From Saprospiraceae bacterium (GTDB lineage Bacteria > Bacteroidota > Bacteroidia > Chitinophagales > Saprospiraceae), in contig JADJLG010000001.1 of assembly GCA_016710235.1 (NCBI GenBank), positions 1,601,501-1,665,500 on the forward strand: a stretch of DNA of 64,000 nt, in the 5' to 3' direction. Numbering within the stretch: position 1 is the first letter of the stretch; each line of letters opens with the position of its first letter. Of this stretch, positions 50,903 to 61,300 are shown piece by piece. The position numbers and the translations under genes are program-made. The notes beneath the pieces were generated by a model. The model saw nothing but the letters and a program-made list of their open reading frames with translations. It was not told the DNA's origin and did not search any database.

Positions 50903-53803
50903 ATGAAATTAAATAAAAGCCTGCTCTTCTTTGGTGGTATTGTTTGCTGCTTAACTTTCACTTATTTAAGTGCTCAAGTTACTCCCTATGTTGATACTAA
51001 AATTGGTACTGACGCGCATGGTCATACTTTTCCGGGAGCAGCGTGGCCTTTTGGTATGGTCCAATGTAGTCCTGATACAAGATTGGAAGGTTGGGATGGA
51101 TGTTCTGCTTATCATCATTCTGACTCGATAGTCTATGGTTTTTCGCATACGCATTTATCTGGTACCGGAGTCCCTGACTATGCTGATGTATTGATCATGC
51201 CCGGTGTAGGAAAAGCAGTATTCAACAATGGTAGCGATGGAAGCGAAGGTTACCGTTCACCTTTTGATAAATCCACTGAACAATGTCAAGCAGGATATTA
51301 TCGATGTTTGCTAACGAAACCGGATATCGAAGTCGAGCTGACAGTCACCCCGAGAACTGGGATTCAACAATACACATTTAAAAATTCTGATCAAGGGTGG
51401 ATCATCATTGATTTGAGTCATCGAGACAAGTTGGTTGCTCATAACTTGAGCATTTACAATTCTGGTGAAATTGGAGGTAGTCGTATTTCAAGAGCCTGGG
51501 CAAAAGAGCAACATGTGTATTTTAGAACAAAACTTTCTCTTCCCATTTTGAGACATGAATTCAACGAGGATAGTAGCAAAGTAATTTTGTACTTTGATCT
51601 AAAAGGCAAGAGAAAATTGGTTTTGCAGACAGCGATTTCGGCCGTAGATGAAGCCGGGGCAAAAAAGAATCTGGAAAAAGAATGGATTAATTTTAGGTTT
51701 GAAACAGCCAGAAAAGCAGCCGTTTCCAAATGGGAAGAGATGCTCCAAAGGGTAAGTATCAAAGATCAAAGTGAAAACAATAAAAAGATTTTTTATACCT
51801 CACTTTACCATTGTCTTATGGCTCCATGTTTGTTTCAAGATGTGGATAACCGGTTTAGAGGAATGGACATGAAAATCCATACCGGAAGTGCTGAGGCGCC
51901 TAGATATACTGTTTTTTCTTTGTGGGACACCTATCGTGCAGCACACCCATTGTATCAATTACTTTATCCTGAATACAATAAAGCATTTGTGATCAGCATG
52001 CTCGGAATGAGTGATGAAGTTGGCAGACTTCCCGTATGGGAGTTATCTGCGAATGAAACATTTTGTATGATCGGAAGTCATTCAATTCCGGTCATTGCCA
52101 ACGCACTCAACCATGGAAGAGAAGATTACACGGAGGAGCAAATACAAAGACTCTATAAAGCCTGTAAGAAAACTTTATTTGAGAATAATTTTTGCGGGCA
52201 AGAAAATTTCAGAAACGGCATGTTGAGCGCAGAGAATGAAGGTGAGTCAGTATCCAAAACGATAGAGAATAGTTTGGACTACCGGGCATTGGCTGTAATT
52301 GCTGAGATCGCCGGTGCTTCAGAAGATGAAGTGATCAGAGCAAACACTTTTTCGTTGAATTATAAAAATCTATTCAATCCGCTATCTGGTTTTTTTCAAG
52401 CAAGGTTAAATCAAAAATTTGTTTCTGCTTTTGTGCCAGAAGAAGTAAACCAACATTATACGGAGGCCAATGCCTGGCAATATTTATTTGGTGCACATCA
52501 TGATATCAAAGGAATCATGGATCTCTTTGGCGGAGAAAAAATGACTGAAAGAAAATTGGATTCTTTGTTTGGACGATCATCAACAATGTCAGGAAGAGAC
52601 CAGTCCGATATAACCGGATTAATCGGTCAGTATGCCCACGGTAACGAACCATCACATCATGTAGCATACCTGTATAACTTTACAGGGAAACCTGCTAAAA
52701 CACAAACTCTCTGTAAAAAAATTATGACAGAATTATATACATCTGCAGCTGATGGATTGTGCGGCAATGAAGACTGCGGCCAAATGTCAGCTTGGTATGT
52801 ATTCAGCTCCATGGGTTTTTATCCTGTCAATCCTCTGGAAAAAAAGTATATACTTGGCTATCCCATGTTTGATGAATTTTGGATTAAAATTCCTGATAAA
52901 AAACCAATTCATTTTAAAAAATTAAAAGAGCAAGGGAATAATTATTTATCCATTTGCAAAGTGAACGGATATTCCACAAATTCGTGTTTGTCGATCAATT
53001 TTGGAGACGAAATTGTTTATGAAATGGGTAGCGATGAAAAGGCTATAAAAATCAGTCCATGTATTCCAGGATCCATTCATCCACATCGATTCATTTTTGC
53101 GCCAATGGTTTTTTTAGGAAATCAGGTATTTGAAGATAGCACATTAGTCAGTTTTCGAGCTATGGGTCAATCCGAGCCAACTGAAATAAAGTACAGACTC
53201 AATTCCATTCAAGCAGAAGAAAAAATTGCGCGAACTCCTTTTGTGATCAAGGAGGCCTCAGATATTTATTTTCGAAATTGTATCAGAGGGACTGAAAATT
53301 GCAGTGCATTATTGAAAGCTGCTTTTAAACCATTGCCAAATGGTGTTGAATTAAAATTGAAAACAGCTTATGCCAATCATTATTCTGCAGGTGGAGAAGT
53401 TGCCTTAATCGATGGCATGCAAGGCTCTTTAGATTTCCATGATGGATATTGGCAGGGTTATCAAGGTTCCAATGTTGAGATAGAATTAAAACTAGACACA
53501 TCCATGCACTATAAAAAATGTTTTGTAAGATGTCTTCAGAACCAGAGAGCATGGATTTTCTTACCTGCCTCAGTTGATTACAGATCATCGGTTTCCGGAA
53601 GTATTTCTTCTTGGAAAAGCGTGAGTAATCCACATTCACAACAAACTGAACAAGCTTTTGTACATGAATTTGAGATTCCGATAGATGCGGGAGTGAGATT
53701 GCTTGAATTAAAACTAAACTCTATCGGTCAAGTACCTTCATGGCATGTAGGGGCAGGCGATAAACCATGGATTTTTGTCGATGAAATTAAAATGATCAAG
53801 TAA
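50903..53803 (+). CDS. GH92 family alpha-1,2-mannosidase
   Basis: 966 residues with a signal peptide (L-L-F-F-G-G-I-V-C-C-L-T-F-T-Y-L-S-A-Q). The glycoside hydrolase family 92 domain fills about 27-700: D-T-K-I-G-T-D-A-H-G-H-T-F-P-G-A, P-F-G-M-V-Q-C-S-P-D-T-R, S-H-T-H-L-S-G-T-G, S-L-W-D-T-Y-R-A-A-H-P, G-N-E-P-S-H-H-V-A-Y-L-Y-N and G-N-E-D-C-G-Q-M-S-A-W-Y-V-F-S. These are the calcium- and sugar-binding blocks of exo-alpha-mannosidases that trim host or yeast N-glycans. The C-terminal 260 residues look like added beta-sandwich, carbohydrate-binding type modules. No T9SS sorting domain is visible, so it may be periplasmic. No SusC/SusD pair is in the window, so this is not a typical polysaccharide utilisation locus. 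Confidence 0.93.
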   Translation: MKLNKSLLFFGGIVCCLTFTYLSAQVTPYVDTKIGTDAHGHTFPGAAWPFGMVQCSPDTRLEGWDGCSAYHHSDSIVYGFSHTHLSGTGVPDYADVLIMPGVGKAVFNNGSDGSEGYRSPFDKSTEQCQAGYYRCLLTKPDIEVELTVTPRTGIQQYTFKNSDQGWIIIDLSHRDKLVAHNLSIYNSGEIGGSRISRAWAKEQHVYFRTKLSLPILRHEFNEDSSKVILYFDLKGKRKLVLQTAISAVDEAGAKKNLEKEWINFRFETARKAAVSKWEEMLQRVSIKDQSENNKKIFYTSLYHCLMAPCLFQDVDNRFRGMDMKIHTGSAEAPRYTVFSLWDTYRAAHPLYQLLYPEYNKAFVISMLGMSDEVGRLPVWELSANETFCMIGSHSIPVIANALNHGREDYTEEQIQRLYKACKKTLFENNFCGQENFRNGMLSAENEGESVSKTIENSLDYRALAVIAEIAGASEDEVIRANTFSLNYKNLFNPLSGFFQARLNQKFVSAFVPEEVNQHYTEANAWQYLFGAHHDIKGIMDLFGGEKMTERKLDSLFGRSSTMSGRDQSDITGLIGQYAHGNEPSHHVAYLYNFTGKPAKTQTLCKKIMTELYTSAADGLCGNEDCGQMSAWYVFSSMGFYPVNPLEKKYILGYPMFDEFWIKIPDKKPIHFKKLKEQGNNYLSICKVNGYSTNSCLSINFGDEIVYEMGSDEKAIKISPCIPGSIHPHRFIFAPMVFLGNQVFEDSTLVSFRAMGQSEPTEIKYRLNSIQAEEKIARTPFVIKEASDIYFRNCIRGTENCSALLKAAFKPLPNGVELKLKTAYANHYSAGGEVALIDGMQGSLDFHDGYWQGYQGSNVEIELKLDTSMHYKKCFVRCLQNQRAWIFLPASVDYRSSVSGSISSWKSVSNPHSQQTEQAFVHEFEIPIDAGVRLLELKLNSIGQVPSWHVGAGDKPWIFVDEIKMIK

Positions 53804-53862
53804 AAATACTTGAAGCTAACTTTTCGAAACGGAGAAAATTTTTGGAATGGAAATATTTAGGA

Positions 53863-54807
53863 TTAAGAGCTCAAGAGTTCTGCAATGATTTCTTTGACAG
53901 GTCTTATGGCATGAACGCCTTCGATGCTAGGACCTGCGCACCACACATTTTGGTATGTCGCTTGAAAAGCTGAGCGTTTTAGTTTTTCCATTCCTTGCTT
54001 ATAGATGATCATTTTCAGATATTTCTTCAACCATTTGTTCTTTGATACCAGACGTTCTATCCAATTTTGGTTCAGGCCTATTTCCCTGACATAAGGAGTA
54101 TTGATTACACTACAAGGCACACCGCTAAGTTTGGTGGTCATCACGATATCCTTTGCACCGTATTCTACGCATGCTTGCTTATATTCTTGGTTTACAGGAG
54201 ATTCAATTGAAGCAATAAATATGCTTCCAACAGAAACCCCACAGGCGCCGAGAGACAACATTTTATCAATGTGAGATCGGTTATATACTCCACCCGCTGA
54301 AATTATAGGGAGGTTTGGGAATGCTTTCACGAGGGCGGGTATAAATTGTTCGGGCGCTAATTGACCTGCATGTCCACCTGCAAGGTTTGTTACGGCTATT
54401 AGCGCGTCCGGTCCAAGAGCAGCTGCCTTCTTTGCGTATTCAAGATCGGATACATCGCAAAAAACTTTGATCCCAAGTGGCCGCGCTTTCTCTATAACGA
54501 CTTTGGGACTGCCAAGGGAAGTGATGATAAAGGGAACTTTATAATCAAGGCATGCTTGAAGTTGATCTTTGAGTTTAATATTTGATTGATTGACGATCAG
54601 ATTGATACCATAAGACTTAGCTGTTGCTGCGAGTTTATCTAAAGCGGATTTAAACTCTTCGATGGATCTATAATTGAGAGCTGGTATACAAGGGGCTATG
54701 CCGGCTTCGATTGCAGCCAAAGACATGGCGACGTTAGACACCAGAAACATGGGGGCCATGATCACCGGATGCTGTATTTTCAGTATCTCTTGTAGTTTGT
54801 GTGACAT
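53863..54807 (-). CDS. nitronate monooxygenase / FabK-type flavoprotein
   Basis: A 314-residue FMN-binding TIM-barrel enzyme of the 2-nitropropane dioxygenase family, which includes nitronate monooxygenases and the enoyl-ACP reductase FabK. Motifs: H-P-V-I-M-A-P-M-F-L-V-S at the start, A-G-G-H-A-G at about 146-151 with the family's catalytic His, I-S-A-G-G-V-Y-N and G-V-S-V-G-S-I-F. The usual nitronate monooxygenase reading would be detoxification of alkyl nitronates. The gene lies 15 bp downstream of fabH in the same direction, which raises the possibility that it acts in fatty acid synthesis instead. I favour the broad family name. Confidence 0.82.
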   Translation of the reverse strand: MSHKLQEILKIQHPVIMAPMFLVSNVAMSLAAIEAGIAPCIPALNYRSIEEFKSALDKLAATAKSYGINLIVNQSNIKLKDQLQACLDYKVPFIITSLGSPKVVIEKARPLGIKVFCDVSDLEYAKKAAALGPDALIAVTNLAGGHAGQLAPEQFIPALVKAFPNLPIISAGGVYNRSHIDKMLSLGACGVSVGSIFIASIESPVNQEYKQACVEYGAKDIVMTTKLSGVPCSVINTPYVREIGLNQNWIERLVSKNKWLKKYLKMIIYKQGMEKLKRSAFQATYQNVWCAGPSIEGVHAIRPVKEIIAELLSS

Positions 54808-54822
54808 CAGTGCAGAGGTCCT

Positions 54823-55818
54823 TTATGAATTATAAGCCCAACGCAGGTAAGTAGATCCCCAGGTAAATCCACCTCCAAAAGCAGAGAGAACTATTTTATC
54901 TCCTTTTTTTAATTTAGGTTCCCATTCCCAAAGGCACAGAGGTAATGTTCCGGAAGTCGTGTTTCCATATTTTTCTATGTTGATCATTACTTTTTGCTTA
55001 TCAAAATTAAGGGTTTCAGCGACGCCATTGATGATGCGAATGTTTGCTTGATGAGGTACCAGCCAATCGATTTCATCTGTTTTGAGAAAGTTTCTCTTAC
55101 ACACTTCCTGAATAGTGTCTACCATTCCATTGATGGCTGATTTAAATACAGCCTTGCCTTCCTGATAAACGTAGTGCTCTTTGTTTTGAATGGTCTCCAG
55201 CGAAGGTGGTTTGAGAGATCCGCCTGCTTTCATATGTAGATATTCTCTACCGGAACCATCTCCATGGAAAACGCTGTCGATGATACCGAAAGCTTCTTCT
55301 GCCTGTTCCAGGAGGACTGCTCCTCCTCCATCGCCGAATATGATGCAAGTTGCGCGATCCTCATAGTCGATGATGGATGACATCACATCCATACCGATTA
55401 CGATGACTTTTTTGTGAGTCCCTGCTTCTATGAATTTTGCACCTGTTGTTAGCCCGAATAGAAAACCTGAACAGGCTGCGTTGATATCAAATGCAAAAGC
55501 GTTTTTGATTCCGGCTTTGTGACAAATGGTGTTGGCAGTGTCCGGAAAGACCATGTCACCGGTGATTGTACAGCAGATGACCAGCTCGATATCTTGAGGG
55601 GAGGTATTCGTTTTTTGAAGCAGCTTTTCCACCATGATTTTACCCATGTCCGAGGCAGCCTTTCCCGTCCCTTTGATGAGTCTTCTCTCTTTTATCCCTG
55701 TCCTGCTGGTAATCCACTCATCGTTGGTGTTCACCATCTTTTCCAATTCTGCATTAGTCAATACATACTCTGGTACATATCCTTGGATTCCCTTTATTGC
55801 TGCGAGTTGTCTGGCCAT
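54823..55818 (-). CDS. fabH: 3-oxoacyl-ACP synthase III
   Basis: FabH starts fatty acid chains by condensing acyl-CoA with malonyl-ACP. 331 residues from ATG 55818. The frame is open 13 codons upstream, but a -7 promoter box (55840-55847) lies within that extension, and M-A-R-Q-L-A-A-I-K-G-I-Q-G-Y-V-P matches the usual family start. The catalytic triad is complete: Cys in I-N-A-A-C-S-G-F-L-F-G, His in V-P-H-Q-A-N-I-R-I-I, Asn in Y-G-N-T-T-S-G. It is followed after 15 bp by the nitronate monooxygenase/FabK-type gene. Specialised FabH paralogues exist in Bacteroidota for aryl polyene or branched lipids; no such cluster is here. Confidence 0.93.
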   Translation of the reverse strand: MARQLAAIKGIQGYVPEYVLTNAELEKMVNTNDEWITSRTGIKERRLIKGTGKAASDMGKIMVEKLLQKTNTSPQDIELVICCTITGDMVFPDTANTICHKAGIKNAFAFDINAACSGFLFGLTTGAKFIEAGTHKKVIVIGMDVMSSIIDYEDRATCIIFGDGGGAVLLEQAEEAFGIIDSVFHGDGSGREYLHMKAGGSLKPPSLETIQNKEHYVYQEGKAVFKSAINGMVDTIQEVCKRNFLKTDEIDWLVPHQANIRIINGVAETLNFDKQKVMINIEKYGNTTSGTLPLCLWEWEPKLKKGDKIVLSAFGGGFTWGSTYLRWAYNS

Positions 55819-55839
55819 AAGGTGTGAGGCATTTGCCAT

Positions 55840-55847
55840 CAAAGATA
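55840..55847 (-). promoter_or_regulatory. -7 promoter box (TATCTTTG) that sets the fabH start
   Basis: TAnnTTTG match on the reverse strand 21 bases before ATG 55818. The bases 19 bp further upstream (55867-55870, reading TTTA) match three of four positions of the -33 TTTG. A transcript from here would not include the two upstream in-frame ATGs completely, supporting the shorter protein. Confidence 0.5.
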
Positions 55848-56010
55848 CGCCCCACATCGGATTCTTTAAAAAAGAATTTAAAAATATTAAATATTTTTAT
55901 AAAGTATAATGATATGATATACAAAATAAAACATATTTTAAATAATATAATATAATAGAAAATTTAATTTTTGGTACAAGTTTTGGACAATTTAGTTCAA
56001 ACTGAAAATA

Positions 56011-56919
56011 ATGAAATACTCAGCCGTTCAACTCATTCGAAAATCCTTCCAAATAGCGATACTCACTTCAGTATTATCGACGGTATTACGAGCTGATTCT
56101 ACCATCTTTTTTGAAGGTAGTTTTGAAGCAGCACAGCTCCAAGCCAAAGCTAGCAATAAGATCTTGTTGTTGGATTTTACTGCCAAATGGTGTTTGCCTT
56201 GCAGATGGATGGAGAAGACTGTTTACAATGAAGAGTCATTCCATGGATTTGCAAAACAAAATCTGATCATATTGAAAGTGGATGTAGATGATCTCGATGG
56301 GATTACTCTTAAATTAATCTATGACGTGAGTTTGTTGCCTACAACCATATTATTGGACCCTCAAGGACAGAACTTGGGCCGTAAAGAAGAATCAATGACC
56401 CTCGAGGTATTGACAGGATGGATAAAAAATGAAATGTCAAATAGACAAATTGTGCCTTTTATCGAAGAAGAAACTAAAGCCGAAGTTCAAATACCGGAAA
56501 AGAATAAGGAGCCTGTAGACCAAATCAAACCGCAGGACGAAATGGAAGCAAAATTGATAGCAAATGCCAATGGACAGAATTACACGACGTCAAACCTTGA
56601 CTCAGAAGAAATGGAGAAGCCAATCCATGAACAGATAGTGGAGGACATGATTTCTGATACTGAAGAATTTGTATTCGTTCGTGGCGCTTTCTACATCGAA
56701 GCCGGACTATATGCTACTATGGATGAAGCAGTTCAGATGGCCGAAAAATGGGACCTAAAATTCAAGCAGAATAGTGAAATTGAACAGGATTTTGATGAGC
56801 AGGGAAACCCTCAATACAAGGTGAGTATGGGTTCTTTTGAAACGGAGGAAGAGGCGCAACTTTTTATCAGTTATCTGAAAGATTCTGAAATTACTGCAAA
56901 AATTAAACGAAGAGATTGA
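56011..56919 (+). CDS. thioredoxin-fold protein fused to a SPOR domain
   Basis: 302 residues. The first 28 are a signal-like segment (I-A-I-L-T-S-V-L-S-T-V-L-R-A-D), so the protein is periplasmic or inner-membrane anchored. Residues about 35-145 are a thioredoxin domain of the DsbD-gamma/thioredoxin-like type: L-L-D-F-T-A-K-W-C-L-P-C-R-W-M with both active-site Cys, and a cis-Pro in V-S-L-L-P-T-T-I. An acidic, Pro/Lys-containing linker follows (about 150-220). The last 80 residues look like a SPOR peptidoglycan-binding domain: F-Y-I-E-A-G-L-Y-A-T-M-D-E-A-V-Q-M-A, Y-K-V-S-M-G-S-F-E-T-E-E-E-A. SPOR domains bind denuded glycan at division sites, so this could place a redox activity at the septum. 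hutI follows after 40 bp. Confidence 0.78.
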   Translation: MKYSAVQLIRKSFQIAILTSVLSTVLRADSTIFFEGSFEAAQLQAKASNKILLLDFTAKWCLPCRWMEKTVYNEESFHGFAKQNLIILKVDVDDLDGITLKLIYDVSLLPTTILLDPQGQNLGRKEESMTLEVLTGWIKNEMSNRQIVPFIEEETKAEVQIPEKNKEPVDQIKPQDEMEAKLIANANGQNYTTSNLDSEEMEKPIHEQIVEDMISDTEEFVFVRGAFYIEAGLYATMDEAVQMAEKWDLKFKQNSEIEQDFDEQGNPQYKVSMGSFETEEEAQLFISYLKDSEITAKIKRRD

Positions 56920-56959
56920 TCCGTAAGCTGAACTTTCCGGGCGCAAATTCAATCCGATA

Positions 56960-58228
56960 ATGCTCACACTTATAAAAAATATCAAAAAAGCGTATGGTGC
57001 TCACGAGGCACCATTGGCTTTTTTAAAAGGAAAAAAGATGGCTGAGCTTCCTGTATTGGAAGATGCCTACATCTACATTCAATCCGGTAGGATTGCCGAG
57101 GTTGGTTTGATGAAAGATCTCAGGATGCTTCCTGACATTTCGCATATCATTGATGCCAGCAGGCGTATAGTGATCCCCGGATATGTTGACTGTCACACTC
57201 ATCTTGTATTTGGTACCTGGCGAAATGAAGAGTTTGTCGATAAAATAAAAGGTCTGAGCTATCAAGAAATAGCAGCCCGTGGAGGAGGTATACTCCAGTC
57301 TGCTGCCCGATTGGGAGCAATGAGCGAAGATCAGCTTTATGAATTGGCCAAATCCAGATTACAACAATGCATTCGCAATGGTACAGTGGGTATCGAAATC
57401 AAATCAGGTTATGGCTTAAGTCTTGAATCCGAACTCAAAATAATGAGAGTGATCAAAAGATTGAAGCTAGATTCATCCATTCCGATACGATCTACTTTCC
57501 TCGGGGCCCATGCGTACCCTGAAGCTTATAAACAAGATCATCGCACTTATCTCGCTTTGCTGACAGAGCGCATTATGCCCATTATCCAGGAGGAAGAACT
57601 TGCTGATTATTGTGATGTCTTTTGTGAGGACAAGTTTTTTTCGGTTGAAGAAACTGATTTGATTCTGGAGCAAGCTACCAAGTATGGTATGAAGCCACGA
57701 ATTCACACCAATCAGTTCACTCATAGTGGTGGTATAGGGCTTGCGATCAGGCGGAATGCACTGTCTGTAGATCATTTAGAGGTATTGAATGACGAAGAGT
57801 TGAATATGTTGTCTGAGTCTAATACTATTCCTGTAGTGTTACCGATTGCGGCGCATTTTATGAATCTCGAGATGCCACCGGCTCGAAATATGATCGATAA
57901 AGGTCTTGGAGTAGCAATAGCTACGGATTTTAACCCGGGAACTGCTCCCTCATGTGACATGAATCAAGCTTTCTCTTTATCCTGTATAAAAATGAGATTG
58001 TTGCCTGAAGAAGCGCTTTCAGGACTTACAATCAATGCCGCATATGCACTGGAATGGTCTGACCAACTGGGAAGTATCACACCCGGCAAACATGCTTCTT
58101 TTTTGATTTCCAAGCCTGATGTTGATTTATCTTACATTCCTTACAGTATGAGTCCGGATTGGATAGACCAAATTTACCTTTCAGAAAAGGGATCTCAGGT
58201 AGTTAATATTAATCAAATTATGAATTAA
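56960..58228 (+). CDS. hutI: imidazolonepropionase
   Basis: HutI, the third enzyme of histidine breakdown, opens 4-imidazolone-5-propanoate to N-formimino-glutamate. 422 residues of the amidohydrolase fold. The metal site is D-C-H-T-H-L-V-F (about 77-84); substrate and metal contacts lie in G-I-E-I-K-S-G-Y-G, F-L-G-A-H-A-Y-P, H-T-N-Q-F and S-V-D-H-L-E; the catalytic Asp is in I-A-T-D-F-N-P-G-T-A-P. Family length is about 400-420, so the gene is complete. No hutU, hutH or hutG is adjacent, so the pathway genes are dispersed, as is common in Bacteroidota. Confidence 0.95.
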   Translation: MLTLIKNIKKAYGAHEAPLAFLKGKKMAELPVLEDAYIYIQSGRIAEVGLMKDLRMLPDISHIIDASRRIVIPGYVDCHTHLVFGTWRNEEFVDKIKGLSYQEIAARGGGILQSAARLGAMSEDQLYELAKSRLQQCIRNGTVGIEIKSGYGLSLESELKIMRVIKRLKLDSSIPIRSTFLGAHAYPEAYKQDHRTYLALLTERIMPIIQEEELADYCDVFCEDKFFSVEETDLILEQATKYGMKPRIHTNQFTHSGGIGLAIRRNALSVDHLEVLNDEELNMLSESNTIPVVLPIAAHFMNLEMPPARNMIDKGLGVAIATDFNPGTAPSCDMNQAFSLSCIKMRLLPEEALSGLTINAAYALEWSDQLGSITPGKHASFLISKPDVDLSYIPYSMSPDWIDQIYLSEKGSQVVNINQIMN

Positions 58229-58287
58229 CTTGCAACCGAATACAATGAAACTACCTTGATAGCGTTTGAAAATCAATCGGATTCCTG

Positions 58288-58318
58288 TTTCATATTATAA
58301 GTTATTCTCATATCTTTG
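58288..58318 (+). promoter_or_regulatory. promoter for the cohesin-SprB gene
   Basis: TATCTTTG at 58311-58318 matches TAnnTTTG. TTTC at 58288-58291, exactly 19 bases upstream, is a three-of-four match to the -33 TTTG. Transcription would start near 58324, downstream of the TTG at 58266 and about 55 bases before ATG 58380, which therefore is the start. Confidence 0.55.
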
Positions 58319-58379
58319 GGGCTGCTTTTCGGGAAAATGCTTTGAAGACATATCGTTTTTTACTCAATCGGTTTTACGG

Positions 58380-61300
58380 ATGAAGAATTTTATTGTATTG
58401 TGTATAATGTTAGCGGGTGCGCCGCTATTATCACAAACTGACTCATGTTTGATATTGGATATTGAAACCAAAAGTGTCACAAAAGGCGGTGAAATATGTA
58501 TAGCCGTAAGAGTGAAAAATTTTGTCAATATGCAATCGCTACAATTTTCTATTGGATATGATCCAACTGTAGTAAGCTTGGAGAGAGTTCAAAATGTGTA
58601 CACCAATCTTGTAAATCTAGATCCTGGTTTGATAAGAAATGATACCTTAAAAAAAGCTTTAATTTTCTTATGGGATGATATAAATGCAAAAGGTCAATCT
58701 GTTCCTGATGGAACAACCTTGTTTGAACTATGCTTCCAAGCAGTTGGCAAACCCGGTGAATGCACGAGCTTGTTTTTATCGAACTTCCCTGCAAGCATTG
58801 AAGCAATTCAAAAGCAGGGTAGTAATGATGTGGAAATGTGTGTAAGGCAAGAAGATCCGACTCGTGTGATAAAAATCCAGGTTCCTTCAGACATGTGCGC
58901 TCTGGTTGATGTGTGTGGTTCAACGAACAATACCGGAATTATTTCTCTTAGTTCTTGGGGAGGGACTGCTCCCTATATAGTTGATTTTAGTGGCCCACCT
59001 ATGCGCAAAGACACCATTAAAGTTGCCGGTGATCCATTAAAATACACCAATCTTCCATCGGGCAATTATACATTACACGTAACGGATATAAATGGCCTGG
59101 ATACTATCATTAATGTGACGGTGCCTATTGCTCCAACCATAGTGATTACAAATGACACAATATCTTTTAACCAGACACGAAATCCCACTTGCTGGAATAC
59201 TCAGGATGGACGTATTGGTGTGAGGGTAAGTGGTGGTATTGGACCCCTATTGGTTGGATGGAAACCGGTAAACATATACGGTGTGTCTACCATTAGAAAT
59301 CTTGGCATTGGGAATTATACTCTCTGTGTTCAGGATAGTTTGGGTTGTACTGTTACTCAGGATTTTACGCTTCAAAAAGATTCCATCAAAGTTGATCTTG
59401 TCGTAGAAAATGATGAAAGCTGTCGCTTGAATGATGGGGCAGTCAGCGTGCGAGCTTCAGGAGGTGATCCATTCCCGGGTTCCGGAAACAGATACAATTT
59501 TTCATGGGACAAGAACACCTCGGCCAACTGCGCAATGGATACTGCATGCAGAAATTCAGCATTGCCAGCAGGTAGGCAGTTTGTCATAGTAGAAGATAAA
59601 CTGAAATGTAAATCTATCGTATGGTTTGATATCGTGAGCGCTGCAAACTCCTTAATGGATTCAGCCATTGTGGTTGATGTCAGTTGTTTTGGAGGCAATG
59701 ACGGGTCTTTTCAGGCATATGCCACATCTCGAGGTGGCCTCAAACTGCCAATCAATTTTACATTGTACGATAACCTGACAGGTACTATTATACCGGGAGG
59801 CAATGCAAATCAGGCAGATTATACCAGTCCGAACTTAAGAGCAGGAACGTATCGATTAGAACTAAGGGACAGTTCTAATTGTACAATCTATGATACTATA
59901 AAAGTACTAGAACCCCCACCACTCCAAATACAAGATGATAGTATTGATTTGGAAGTCAGCTGTGTACCGGGCAACGATGGATATTTGTCTGTAAACGGAG
60001 TTGGAGGAACTGCCGGTTATAAATATTTTTGGGATTATAATGGTAATACCAACAATTCTATATCTGCTTTGCCTCCTGGGACTTACAATGTTACCGTTTC
60101 GGATGCTAATTTATGTACTGCAACAAAGTCTTTCCTTATTACCACGCCGATGATGCCAGTGATTACCGGATTTAATAATGTTGATGTGTCTTGTCCAAAC
60201 GCGAAGGATGGTTGTGTGGAAGTTTTATATACCAACGGCTCTGTACCTGTGAATCTGTTTAGTTGGAGCCCAACAGGTTTTATGTCGAAGATTTGTAATT
60301 TGGGTACAGGTGTTTATTCTGTAACTATCACGGATAGCAACGGGTGTTCGGACACTGCCTCCACGAGATTGATTTCAACTTCAGCCGGAATTATTCTGGA
60401 TTCCGTGACAATACGACCTCCTACCTGTCCTGGAAGTAAAGATGGAGTAATCATTGTATTTCCAAGTGGAGGACAAACCCCTTATAATTATAACTGGAGT
60501 AATGGTGCCAGAAGTCAGGTGAATTCAAATTTGGGAGCAGGAAATTATATCCTTTTCCTTGAAGATAACGGCCCATGTCCCGCTATCATAGACACCTTTA
60601 TGATTACAGATCCTCCACATATCAATATTCAAGTCAGTGGTACCAGTGACCCAAGTTGTTTTGAACAACAGACCTGTGATGGAAGGGCTATAGTCAATGC
60701 TACCGGCATACATCCAAACTACACTGTGGTCTGGTCCTCAGGAGAAAAATCCTTCTCCAACGTGGACACAGCGCGCATGTTGTGTGCAGGCGATCAGTAC
60801 GTGATCGTGTCGAATGGTCAATGCAGTGATACTTTGGACTTTAAAATGAACGCTCCACCTGAGATTAAACTAGATGCGACCAAAGTCAGTATAGTTCCAC
60901 CAAGTTGTTACGGATACTCAGATGGAACCGCGACTATTGGTGCTACAGGTGGTGTCGGAACCCTGACTTATGTTTGGGCAGATTCCAGACGAGGACCCAC
61001 AGTAAATGGACTGAAGGAAGGCAGCTATTACTTTACAGTAATCGATCAAAACGGGTGTATGCATGTCGATTCAGTACGGTTAAGACAACCTGACTCCATT
61101 CGAGTAGATGTCATCGCCGGAGCTTCGAAGGATATCAGTTGCTTTGGCGCCAAGGATGGTAAAATAGTAACTATTTGGAACGGAGGAAATGGTGGAAATG
61201 GTAGTTTTCAATGGATTCCCAATGTAGGTAAAGATTCGATCTTGACAGATCTGGGAGGTGGCACATATAGGTTGATAGTCACTGATAAAAATAACTGCAC

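Noticed and set aside
55819..55857. Extended N-terminus of FabH
   Set aside because: A -7 promoter box lies within this stretch and the family usually starts at the later Met.
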